A stretch of 15,147 nt of DNA from an uncultured Clostridia bacterium (GTDB taxonomy: Bacteria; Bacillota; Clostridia; Oscillospirales; Acutalibacteraceae): the NCBI GenBank assembly GCA_937916195.1, contig CALFTO010000090.1, positions 1 through 15,147 on the forward strand. The letters run 5' to 3'. This document shows, one piece after another, positions 6,385 through 13,014 of this stretch (its first letter is position 1; each line of letters begins with the position of its first letter). The notes beneath the pieces are model-generated. The model searched no databases. It saw only the letters and a list, made by a program, of their open reading frames with translations, and was not told the DNA's origin. The position numbers and the translations under genes are program-made.

Positions 6385-7257
6385 TTATTCAGCAGCCTGC
6401 TGTGCTAATTTCTTCTGCAATCTCTTCTGCTTTGATTTATAGCTTAAAAGATTGTGTAATTCGTCATCAGGAGTAGTATAGTCTCCCAACGATACATTAT
6501 ATTCATTGTAAAGACCGTGGAAATCACTTCCGCCGGTAATAAGAAGCTTATTATTCGTTGCAAGCTTGCAAAGCTCTGCTTGTTCTTCGTCACTTGTACT
6601 TGGGTGGTAAACCTCAATGCCGTCAAGACCTAATTCCTTGTAATCAAGAATATTGCCAACACAACCGCTAAGTACAGGGTGTGCAAGAATTGCAATACCG
6701 CCTGCGGTGTGAATAGCCTCAATAACATCTTTAATATTTTCATATTTAGGTGTTACAAGAATACAGTCCTCGCCATCTTTTGTGAAATGCTTTTTGAAAA
6801 GGTCACCGTTGAATGAATTTGTGTAACCACATTCAATAAGAGCCTGCATCATATGCTTTTTGTAAAGATTTGTAGACCCCGTAGCACATTTCATAATGAA
6901 TTCTGTGGTGATGGGGTAGCGCTTTGCAACCTGAAGCATCATAAAATGAGCAGCTTTTTTGCGTGCAAGAGAATTTCTTTTGCAAAGACCTTCGAGCATA
7001 TCGGGAGCATCGGGTAAATAGCAAAGAATATGAACATTTTTATTATTTTCTTCGTCTGTTGCAGAAAGCTCAACACCGGGGATAACCTGAACTCCGTGAC
7101 GAGTGCCGATAATCTTACCGCGAACAGTTCCTGCAAGGCAATCGTGGTCAGTAATTGCAATAGTTTCAAGACCCTTTTTCTTTGCAAAAATAATTAAATC
7201 TTCAATGCCTAAACTGCCGTCAGACAATCTTGTGTGACAATGTAAATCTCCGCTCAA
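6385..7257 (-). CDS. PHP-domain metal-dependent phosphoesterase (YciV/TrpH-like)
   Basis: This 290-aa cytoplasmic enzyme belongs to the polymerase-and-histidinol-phosphatase family. Metal-binding motifs appear in order: DLHCHTRLSDGS (His6, His8, Asp13), ITDHD (Asp37, His38), PGVELSA (Glu63), VHILCY (His76), LAHP (His193), YHP (His218) and GSDFHG (Asp245, His247). This layout fits the YciV/TrpH group, whose studied members hydrolyse nucleoside 3',5'-bisphosphates or act as 5'-to-3' exoribonucleases; which of these applies here is inference. The start codon is TTG (7255-7257), supported by GGAGGT 7 bases upstream and no in-frame ATG between. It is the first gene of an operon with the 188-aa hypothetical protein. 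The last 20 residues are rich in Lys and Gln and may be disordered. Confidence 0.88.
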   Translation of the reverse strand: MSGDLHCHTRLSDGSLGIEDLIIFAKKKGLETIAITDHDCLAGTVRGKIIGTRHGVQVIPGVELSATDEENNKNVHILCYLPDAPDMLEGLCKRNSLARKKAAHFMMLQVAKRYPITTEFIMKCATGSTNLYKKHMMQALIECGYTNSFNGDLFKKHFTKDGEDCILVTPKYENIKDVIEAIHTAGGIAILAHPVLSGCVGNILDYKELGLDGIEVYHPSTSDEEQAELCKLATNNKLLITGGSDFHGLYNEYNVSLGDYTTPDDELHNLLSYKSKQKRLQKKLAQQAAE

Positions 7258-7264
7258 AATAAAT

Positions 7265-7270
7265 ACCTCC
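7265..7270 (-). promoter_or_regulatory. Ribosome binding site supporting a TTG start
   Basis: The minus strand reads GGAGGT, 7 bases before TTG at 7255-7257. The strength and spacing of this site decide for the non-ATG start of the PHP gene. Confidence 0.8.
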
Positions 7271-7314
7271 GAATTAGGCTCAAAAATGCGTATAGCCCCT
7301 CAATATATGACATC

Positions 7315-7343
7315 ATTATACTACATTTTAGTAGAAAAATCAA
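7315..7343 (-). promoter_or_regulatory. Promoter of the PHP operon, with an inverted repeat between -35 and -10
   Basis: The minus strand has -35 TTGATT (7338-7343), a 17-base spacer and a consensus -10 TATAAT (7315-7320). The spacer holds CTAC-TAAAAT-GTAG (7321-7334), a short inverted repeat at a position where a repressor could block polymerase. The promoter call is strong; the operator idea is weak. Confidence 0.7.
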
Positions 7344-7435
7344 GAAAAATAGAAAATTTTAGTCTAAAAATGCCATTTGCCTTATTATTTTGTACCATTA
7401 GTAGAAATATTAACCGAAAATTCCATTATTTGCAC

Positions 7436-7468
7436 AAATAAAAACCGCCCGAATTAACCGAGCGGTTT
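7436..7468 (-). terminator. Rho-independent terminator after the metallophosphoesterase gene
   Basis: On the minus strand AAACCGCTCG (7459-7468), loop GTTAATT, and CGGGCGGTTT (7442-7451) make a 10-bp stem with one wobble pair, followed by TT and a T-rich tract. It lies 11 bases after the stop codon and ends the thrS-metallophosphoesterase unit. Confidence 0.8.
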
Positions 7469-7478
7469 AGTTTTTTGA

Positions 7479-9101
7479 TTAATCTTTTAAATACTCCTTA
7501 TATTTTATCTCGTTTACAATGTAACCGATAAGAAGTACGGGAACACCGATGCAGATAATGGGGATAAGGAATGTAAGTAAAAGAAGAACTGCAATAATTA
7601 TAATCGGCAATCCCTTTTTACTGTCTTTAACTGTGTCGGGCTTTGCGGGTGGTTCGGGTATTGGACCAACCTCGTCACCCTCATAAACGGGCATAATGGG
7701 AATTATCGCGTCATAAGCGGGAATGCCTGCGTTGTAAAGCAAGGGCTCGACAATACCGCGAACTGTGTCAGAAACCTTGATAAGCTTCTTAAGCGGAATA
7801 TGTAATACCTTAATAATTGAATCAATAATGTTTATAAGACCAATTGTAATTTTATATTCATTATCTTCAGGGCTGTAAAGGCTCTTGCCACCGTAAAGGT
7901 TAAGAACAAGGTCAACAATAAAATCAACAACACCCTTATCCTTAATATCCGCATAATCTGACTTTTTAAGTCCTGTTTCAGCACGTGTCCAGTTGCCCAC
8001 AGTACCGATTTTAAGCTTGTTGAGAGCCTTGAAAATGGGTTTTATAAGCCAACCAATTTTATAAGAAACCTTCTTTTTGATACTGATTGCAGTTGCCATA
8101 TCTGCAAACTTGTCAATATCTTCACCCGCGGCTTTGATTACATCTCTAATCATACCGATTAAGTGGTCTGCGAGGTAAGTCTGCAAATCCTTGCCCTTTG
8201 TGTCAATATTTGCAGGCTCGGTGATAAAATCAGTTGTTGTTGAAACAATTTTGCTTTCTGCGTCAAAAACAACTGTTCTGATTGTTGCGGGATAACCAAC
8301 TGTTGAAGCAGTTGAAATGTCATAGAAATAGTTACCCTTGGGGCTTATGTGCTTGTCGATGTCGTGCACGTGAGTGTGACCTGTGAGCATAAACTGAATA
8401 CCCATATCAGCCAACTGCTCGCGGCGAATATCGTAATCACCCATCATATCGCCACGGCCTATAATTTCATACATAGGTGAGGGTGCAATAAGCGGATGGT
8501 GTGTCATTGCAATAATGAACTGACCGTTAGCCTTTGCGTCATTTGCCTGCTCGGTAATCCATTCAAAGCATTCGTCGGAAAAACCGCTTTTGCCGTTTCT
8601 GTTTGTGTCGTCATTAAGAGCAAAAAGTCTGTATCCGTCAGCCAACTGAATGATGTATGACATACTCTCTTCGTGAACTGCAATAGCCTCGTCAGGACCG
8701 AATTCCTTGTACATATCAAAAAGCTCTTCGCGTTTTGCGGCAGGTACGGGAATTCTCTCTTCGCCCTCATATCTGTGGGTCATTCCGTCCCATTTGTAGT
8801 CGTGAGTAGCGGTGAGTACATAAACTCTCTTGCCCTTTGATTTTAAATCGCGGAGCATTTCAATGAATTCCTTGTGAGAATCATAGTCACCGTTGCTTGT
8901 TGTGTCACCTGAAAGAAGAACTATATCAGTTCTTGTATCATTTGCAATCTGTGTGAATGCGGCTTCAAGCAATTCGCGAGCCTCGGCAAGCAATACACCG
9001 CTTTTGTTGTCAGCGGTTTTGTATGCTTCACCTGTGTAGCCAAGCTTTTTAGAATAGTAATGTGTGTCGGTAATAACCGTGACGGTAAGTGGATTAGACA
9101 T
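7479..9101 (-). CDS. Calcineurin-like metallophosphoesterase with C-terminal membrane anchor
   Basis: The product (540 aa) is a dimetal phosphoesterase of unknown substrate. The catalytic domain covers about residues 1-290: TDTH (Asp12, His14), LSGDTTSNGD (Asp66), TATHDY (His100, Asp101), MTHHP (His201, His202) and TGHTHVHD (His242, His244). The usual GNH(D/E) motif reads ATHD, so Thr99 replaces the Asn that normally binds metal; this is odd, although neighbouring residues are intact. Residues 300-495 are a helical region without a recognised domain, ending in a Pro-rich stretch (PIPEPPAKPD). Residues about 497-530 are very hydrophobic and form one long or two short membrane helices. No signal peptide is present, so the enzyme probably faces the cytoplasm. 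It starts 11 bases after thrS, whose stop overlaps its AAGGGG ribosome binding site. Co-transcription with thrS makes it subject to the T-box; whether that has meaning is unclear. Confidence 0.85.
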   Translation of the reverse strand: MSNPLTVTVITDTHYYSKKLGYTGEAYKTADNKSGVLLAEARELLEAAFTQIANDTRTDIVLLSGDTTSNGDYDSHKEFIEMLRDLKSKGKRVYVLTATHDYKWDGMTHRYEGEERIPVPAAKREELFDMYKEFGPDEAIAVHEESMSYIIQLADGYRLFALNDDTNRNGKSGFSDECFEWITEQANDAKANGQFIIAMTHHPLIAPSPMYEIIGRGDMMGDYDIRREQLADMGIQFMLTGHTHVHDIDKHISPKGNYFYDISTASTVGYPATIRTVVFDAESKIVSTTTDFITEPANIDTKGKDLQTYLADHLIGMIRDVIKAAGEDIDKFADMATAISIKKKVSYKIGWLIKPIFKALNKLKIGTVGNWTRAETGLKKSDYADIKDKGVVDFIVDLVLNLYGGKSLYSPEDNEYKITIGLINIIDSIIKVLHIPLKKLIKVSDTVRGIVEPLLYNAGIPAYDAIIPIMPVYEGDEVGPIPEPPAKPDTVKDSKKGLPIIIIAVLLLLTFLIPIICIGVPVLLIGYIVNEIKYKEYLKD

Positions 9102-9112
9102 AAGTTTTCCCC

Positions 9113-11062
9113 TTATCTTACTTTATTATCAATTTCTTCTTTAAGCATAGCAGCGAAAGCATCGAAGTCCATTGAGCCAATGTCACCCTGACCACGCTTG
9201 CTAACTGAAACTGTGCCGTCTTCTACTTCCTTGTCACCAACGATAATCCAATAGGGGAGCTTCTGAAGTCTTGACTCGCGAATTTTATAGCCTGTCTTTT
9301 CGCTTCTGTCGTCAACAGTAACACGCATACCCATTTTTTCAAGCTCTTTCTTGATTTCAAATGCCTTGTCGTGATGACGGTCAGCAATAGGAAGAATTCT
9401 TACCTGTTCGGGTGCAAGCCAAAGCGGGAATGCACCTGCATATTTTTCAATAAGAAGAGCAAGTGTACGCTCGTAGCAACCGATTGAAGTTCTGTGAATA
9501 ATATATGGATTTTTCTTTGTACCGTCTTTGTCTGTGTATTCCATACCGAACTTTTCAGCAAGAAGCTGGTCAACCTGAATTGTGATAAGAGTGTCTTCTT
9601 TGCCGAATACGTTCTTAATCTGAATGTCAAGCTTAGGACCGTAGAATGCTGCTTCACCAATACCAATCTTGTATTCAATTCCAAGATTGTCAAGGATTTT
9701 GCCCATAATTCCTTGTGCTTCGTCCCACTGTTCAGGAGTACCGATGTATTTTTCTGTATCTGCAGGGTCCCATTGTGAGAAACGATATGAAACATCTTCG
9801 TAAAGACCAAGAGTTTTAAGCATATAAATAGCAAGCTCAAGACAACCTCTGAATTCGTCCTCTAACTGTTCGGGAGTACACATCAAATGACCCTCTGAAA
9901 TTGTGAACTGACGAACACGAATAAGACCGTGCATTTCGCCCGATGCTTCATTTCTGAAAAGAGTTGATGTCTCGTTATATCTTAATGGCAAGTCTCTGTA
10001 TGAACGAGGACGGTTGAGATATGCTTGATACTGGAACGGGCAAGTCATAGGACGAAGTGCAAATACTTCTTCGCCCTCTTCCTCTTTCGTGGGGTCGCCT
10101 AAAACGAACATACCGTCAAGATAGTGGTCCCAGTGGCCTGAAACTTTGTAAAGGTCACTCTTTGCCATGAATGGTGTCTTTGTAAGCAACCAACCACGTC
10201 TTTGTTCTTCGTCTTCTACCCAACGCTGAAGAGTTTGAATAATTCTTGCACCCTTGGGGAGCATAATGGGAAGACCTTGACCGATTAACTCACTTGTTGT
10301 AAAGAGCTCAAGCTCACGACCAAGCTTGTTGTGGTCACGCTTTTTAGCCTCTTCAAGCTGAGCTAAGTGTTCGTCGAGTGCTGACTGCTTAGGGAATGCA
10401 GTTGCATAAATTCTCTGGAGCATCTTGTTCTTTTCGTTGCCTCTCCAGTAAGCACCTGTGCAAGATGTAAGCTTGAATGCCTTAACCCCGCCTGTTGACA
10501 TAAGGTGAGGGCCTGCGCAAAGCTCTGTGAATTCACCCTGCTTGTAGAATGAAATTTGCTCACCCTTGTCAGCGTGCTCGTTTATAAGCTCAACCTTGTA
10601 GATTTCGCCCTTTTCTTCCATCATAGATAAAGCTTCAGCAGGTGAAAGCTCAAATTTTTCAAGAGGCAAGTCCTCTTTAACGATTTTCTTCATCTCTGCT
10701 TCAATTTTTTCAAGAATTTCGGGAGTAAATGAAACCTCTGAATCAAAATCATAATAGAAACCATTGTCTACTGCAGGACCAATTGCAAGCTTTGCATCGG
10801 GATAAAGTCTTTTAACAGCCTGAGCCATAATGTGAGAAGCTGTGTGCCAGAATGTCTTTTTACCCTCAATTTCATCAAATGTAACGATTTCAAGATTGCA
10901 ATCTTCATTGACTGCTGTTCTCAAATCACAATAAACTCCGTCGATTTTACCACCGCAAGCAGACTTGTATAAACCCATACCAATGGATTTAGCAATCTCT
11001 GCAACAGTAGTACCGGCTTCGTATTCTTTAATTACGTCGCCTTTAAGTGTTACCTTAATCAT
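9113..11062 (-). CDS. thrS: Threonyl-tRNA synthetase
   Basis: The enzyme (649 aa, normal length) charges tRNA-Thr with threonine in the cytoplasm. Domains in order: TGS (about 1-62), the second additional (editing) domain with HTASH (His73, His77) and CAGPH (Cys182, His186), the class II catalytic core (about 245-540) and an anticodon-binding domain (about 545-649). Zinc ligands expected from the E. coli enzyme are present as Cys341, His392 and His523. Motif 2 is FRNEASGEMHG (Arg370) and motif 3 contains Arg532. The editing residues are intact, so it should clear mischarged Ser-tRNA-Thr. AAAAGGAG lies 9 bases before ATG 11060-11062. Expression is under a T-box with a Thr (ACC) specifier at 11186-11437, and the metallophosphoesterase gene follows in the same transcript. 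Identification is secure. Confidence 0.98.
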   Translation of the reverse strand: MIKVTLKGDVIKEYEAGTTVAEIAKSIGMGLYKSACGGKIDGVYCDLRTAVNEDCNLEIVTFDEIEGKKTFWHTASHIMAQAVKRLYPDAKLAIGPAVDNGFYYDFDSEVSFTPEILEKIEAEMKKIVKEDLPLEKFELSPAEALSMMEEKGEIYKVELINEHADKGEQISFYKQGEFTELCAGPHLMSTGGVKAFKLTSCTGAYWRGNEKNKMLQRIYATAFPKQSALDEHLAQLEEAKKRDHNKLGRELELFTTSELIGQGLPIMLPKGARIIQTLQRWVEDEEQRRGWLLTKTPFMAKSDLYKVSGHWDHYLDGMFVLGDPTKEEEGEEVFALRPMTCPFQYQAYLNRPRSYRDLPLRYNETSTLFRNEASGEMHGLIRVRQFTISEGHLMCTPEQLEDEFRGCLELAIYMLKTLGLYEDVSYRFSQWDPADTEKYIGTPEQWDEAQGIMGKILDNLGIEYKIGIGEAAFYGPKLDIQIKNVFGKEDTLITIQVDQLLAEKFGMEYTDKDGTKKNPYIIHRTSIGCYERTLALLIEKYAGAFPLWLAPEQVRILPIADRHHDKAFEIKKELEKMGMRVTVDDRSEKTGYKIRESRLQKLPYWIIVGDKEVEDGTVSVSKRGQGDIGSMDFDAFAAMLKEEIDNKVR

Positions 11063-11103
11063 AATCTATTTCTCCTTTTCTGCGGGGGTCGGAGCAGCTG
11101 ACA

Positions 11104-11151
11104 GCCTCCCTTGTTAAAGGGAGGGGGACCGCGTCAGCGGTGGAGGGATTC
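11104..11151 (+). repeat. Interspersed two-hairpin repeat, copy 3, inside the thrS leader
   Basis: A 48-bp copy; hairpin A is identical to the others, and hairpin B is shortened to ACCGC-GTCA-GCGGT. It lies between the T-box terminator and the thrS ribosome binding site, so every full-length thrS mRNA carries its complement. Confidence 0.9.
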
Positions 11152-11185
11152 CTCTTTGCACGACCCACAAATAAATACTTAAATA

Positions 11186-11225
11186 AAAATAAAAGCATTT
11201 CATCCTTGTTACAGGATGAAATGCT
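11186..11225 (-). terminator. T-box attenuator terminator
   Basis: AGCATTTCATCCT and its complement make a perfect 13-bp stem with a 6-base loop, followed on the minus strand by a tract of T residues broken by A. It lies just downstream of the T-box sequence, as expected for transcriptional attenuation. Confidence 0.9.
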
Positions 11226-11437
11226 AAAAAAACAACATTCCACGGTTCCACCCGCATTGCAAAATAATATAATTACTTTGCCACTCAAACGACTTTAACG
11301 CAGTCATACGGTACGGCTTAAATCTTAACGCTTTCACCGACACTCGAAAGTGGTCTCAGAGCACCAAACTGATTTCTCGCACCAACCGAAATCTCTCTGA
11401 AAGTTCAACTTGCCCGTCGTTCTTTCTCAACGCTTTA
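11186..11437 (-). promoter_or_regulatory. T-box riboswitch, threonine-specific, controlling thrS
   Basis: This leader RNA senses uncharged tRNA-Thr. On the minus strand, Stem I starts near 11437 and contains CAGAGAGA and GGTTGGTGCGAG elements typical of its distal part. The specifier loop reads GAG-ACC-A, placing the Thr codon ACC at 11352-11354. The T-box sequence GGGTGGAACCGTGG is at 11240-11253; its TGGAACC core pairs with the tRNA acceptor end. It is followed by a terminator with a 13-bp stem (11194-11206 with 11213-11225) and a T-rich tract. Uncharged tRNA should favour the antiterminator and allow thrS transcription. Specifier and downstream gene agree, which makes the call firm. Confidence 0.95.
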
Positions 11438-11451
11438 TAAATATTGTATAT

Positions 11452-11480
11452 ATTTTATACTTATTTTAATTTATTGTCAA
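11452..11480 (-). promoter_or_regulatory. Promoter of the thrS T-box transcript
   Basis: On the minus strand: TTGACA (11475-11480), a 17-base spacer and TAAAAT (11452-11457). The consensus -35 contains the TGA stop codon of the upstream HAAS-domain gene, an overlap of coding end and promoter. Confidence 0.8.
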
Positions 11481-12364
11481 CCATTTATTTTCACATTTCC
11501 ATAATAATCAATAGGCTCTTTGTTCTCGTTATATTCTTCATATAGACTATAATTATAACCGGCAGGCGAGTCGATTACAAAATATTGAGGGTTATCATAA
11601 GTAGCATTTTGAGGTATTTCGATAAAATCACTCCAATATGGTTCAAGTCCGGTGCTTTGGTCAATCGGTTTAAAATACACTTTCATATATTTAGGAATTG
11701 ATGGGGCGTAATAAATATGAAGAATATCACCATGCCAATCGGCACTATCAAGTATAAACATTTTTGAATTGCCCGTTTCGGGGATTTCTCTGCCTCCGCC
11801 ACCGCGTGTTCCAAATTTATCTTTTATGCTGATGTCGAATATTTTTATGGATTGAGTATAGTAATATGTAAAATAGTCTTTTGGTTTTTCAGGAATATAA
11901 AACCTATAAACATAACCCTCGTGCTCAATTTCTGCAAATAACTTAATTGGCTCTCCGTCGTTATAGTCTTCTATAATGCGTTGTTCCATTTTTTCAATAT
12001 CATAAGCATGAAAATAATCTGATACTTCCATTCCGATATGAGTAATTAAAACATAGGTGGAATATAATATCGGCAAGGTTAAGAAAATACAAGCAATTTT
12101 GAATACTCTCGCCCAAAACAGTTTTACCCTGTTTGCTTTTTTGAGTTCCAATCCTAAATAGTGTGGGTGTCCCATTTCTTCAAGAACTTTCTTTGTGACT
12201 TCAACTTCATCATCACAATTCGCACTGAAATCCTCATACATATCGTCCATATGGCTTGAAATTTCTTCATAAATTCTTGTGTGTAGCTTTTTATAATGTA
12301 TATGGTCTAAAACCTTGCCTATGAAAATTTTCTTTTCAGTATCGAAATCCTTTATTTTTCTCAT
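11477..12364 (-). CDS. HAAS/DUF1700-like membrane protein partnered with PadR
   Basis: The product (295 aa) has a helical N-terminal domain (about 10-78) of the type found in proteins encoded beside PadR regulators: IYEEISSHMDDMYEDF, then VTKKVLEEMGHPHYLGLEL. A single membrane helix follows (about 86-110). Residues 112-295 form a mostly beta-type, aromatic-rich domain that would lie outside the membrane; I do not recognise it. A Gly-rich stretch (TRGGGGRE) occurs near residue 187. GGTGGTGAG ends 3 bases before ATG 12362-12364 and serves as ribosome binding site. It begins 12 bases after padR, so the two form an operon. In such pairs the HAAS protein is thought to act in envelope signalling or with a transporter; no transporter is encoded here. 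Family assignment is by pattern and moderate; the outer domain is unknown. Confidence 0.72.
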   Translation of the reverse strand: MRKIKDFDTEKKIFIGKVLDHIHYKKLHTRIYEEISSHMDDMYEDFSANCDDEVEVTKKVLEEMGHPHYLGLELKKANRVKLFWARVFKIACIFLTLPILYSTYVLITHIGMEVSDYFHAYDIEKMEQRIIEDYNDGEPIKLFAEIEHEGYVYRFYIPEKPKDYFTYYYTQSIKIFDISIKDKFGTRGGGGREIPETGNSKMFILDSADWHGDILHIYYAPSIPKYMKVYFKPIDQSTGLEPYWSDFIEIPQNATYDNPQYFVIDSPAGYNYSLYEEYNENKEPIDYYGNVKING

Positions 12365-12376
12365 ATTCTCACCACC

Positions 12377-12703
12377 TTACGCAAAAGTGAGTACTTTTCT
12401 TGCGGCAGTTGTAAAGGTGAAGAATTCTTCTTTCTTGTCGGCTAATTCCTTTCTGCCCTTGTCGGTAATGCTATAATATCTGCGCTTGCGGGCAGAATCA
12501 GTTTCTTCAATATAAGATGTAATGAGTTTTTCATTTTCAAGTGCGTGCAAAACAGGGTAGAGTGAGCCCTCTTTAAGCTCAAAAACATTCTCACTCTTGC
12601 GCTTTAACTCCTTGATAATCTGATAACCGTACATATCCTGTGTGCCGATAAGTGATAATACTAATAAACTTGTGTTACCGTGCATCAAATCGTTCTTTGC
12701 CAT
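12377..12703 (-). CDS. PadR-family transcriptional regulator
   Basis: The product (108 aa) is a short, single-domain PadR repressor with a winged helix. Family features are clear: LLVLSLIGTQDMYGYQIIKEL (helices 1-2), LKEGSLYPVLHALE (recognition helix) and ARKRRYYSITDKGRKEL (wing). The C-terminal dimerisation helix is short, as in subfamily 2. AAGGAGG sits 8 bases before ATG 12701-12703. It is the first gene of an operon with the HAAS-domain membrane protein. A long palindrome over its -10 element suggests that it represses its own promoter. The inducing signal is unknown; PadR proteins in this context often answer to membrane-active compounds. Confidence 0.93.
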   Translation of the reverse strand: MAKNDLMHGNTSLLVLSLIGTQDMYGYQIIKELKRKSENVFELKEGSLYPVLHALENEKLITSYIEETDSARKRRYYSITDKGRKELADKKEEFFTFTTAARKVLTFA

Positions 12704-12731
12704 AAATATTTCCTCCTTAAAAATTAAATAC

Positions 12732-12760
12732 CTATGTTACATATGCATATGTTACCATAG
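12732..12760. promoter_or_regulatory. Candidate PadR operator palindrome
   Basis: The centre ACATATGCATATGT (12739-12752) is a perfect 14-bp palindrome. It is flanked by CTATG and CATAG, giving an imperfect 29-bp inverted repeat. It covers the -10 element and the likely start of the padR transcript. ATGT/ACAT half-sites agree with the general PadR recognition pattern. Confidence 0.6.
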
Positions 12761-12777
12761 TATTCCGCTTTTGTCAA
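12749..12777 (-). promoter_or_regulatory. Promoter of the padR operon
   Basis: The minus strand has TTGACA (12772-12777), a 17-base spacer and TAACAT (12749-12754) with an extended TGG before it. The -10 lies inside the palindrome at 12732-12760. Confidence 0.75.
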
Positions 12778-12791
12778 TACATTTGATATAT

Positions 12792-12840
12792 GCCTCCCTT
12801 GTTAAAGGGAAGGGGACCGTCGAAGACGGTGGAGGGATTC
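12792..12840 (+). repeat. Interspersed two-hairpin repeat, copy 4
   Basis: A 49-bp copy with one change in hairpin A (GGGAAGGGG instead of GGGAGGGGG). Hairpin B is ACCGTC-GAA-GACGGT, i.e. both sides of one base pair have changed and pairing is kept. It lies between the divergent padR and hrcA promoters. Confidence 0.9.
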
Positions 12841-12869
12841 AATTATAATCCGCGTCGCAGACCCAAAAC

Positions 12870-12900
12870 TTTGCGTTTTGCACTTTGCATTTTGCATTTT
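12870..12900 (+). repeat. Tandem heptamer repeat (TTTGCAT-type)
   Basis: Four 7-base units in a row: TTTGCGT, TTTGCAC, TTTGCAT, TTTGCAT, followed by TTT. The array sits 25 bases upstream of the hrcA -35 element and 29 bases after repeat copy 4. Confidence 0.75.
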
Positions 12901-12924
12901 AACAATTTATTTACAATTATTTCC

Positions 12925-12953
12925 TTGACATTTTTTACAAAAGAATGTATATT
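12925..12953 (+). promoter_or_regulatory. Sigma-A-type promoter of the hrcA operon
   Basis: TTGACA (12925-12930), a 17-base spacer and TATATT (12948-12953). CIRCE starts 12 bases downstream and so covers the expected transcription start. Confidence 0.8.
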
Positions 12954-12964
12954 ATATAACAGAG

Positions 12965-12991
12965 TTAGCACTCTAATCACGAGAGTGCTAA
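12965..12991 (+). promoter_or_regulatory. CIRCE operator (HrcA binding site)
   Basis: TTAGCACTC (12965-12973), 9 bases, and GAGTGCTAA (12983-12991) match the consensus exactly. HrcA, encoded just downstream, binds this element and represses the operon until heat or unfolded protein occupies GroE. Confidence 0.98.
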
Positions 12992-13014
12992 ACCAAACAA
13001 AAAGGGGTGATGAG

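Noticed and set aside
11055..11288. 77-aa minus-strand reading frame upstream of thrS
   Set aside because: It lies in the T-box terminator and the repeat, has no ribosome binding site, and resembles no protein.
4279..12840. CRISPR array as explanation for the 49-bp repeats
   Set aside because: Only four copies, 1.4-5.4 kb apart with whole genes between them, and no cas genes.
12790..13014. 75 extra N-terminal codons of HrcA
   Set aside because: They cover repeat copy 4, the heptamer array, the promoter and CIRCE; the family N-terminus starts at 13015.
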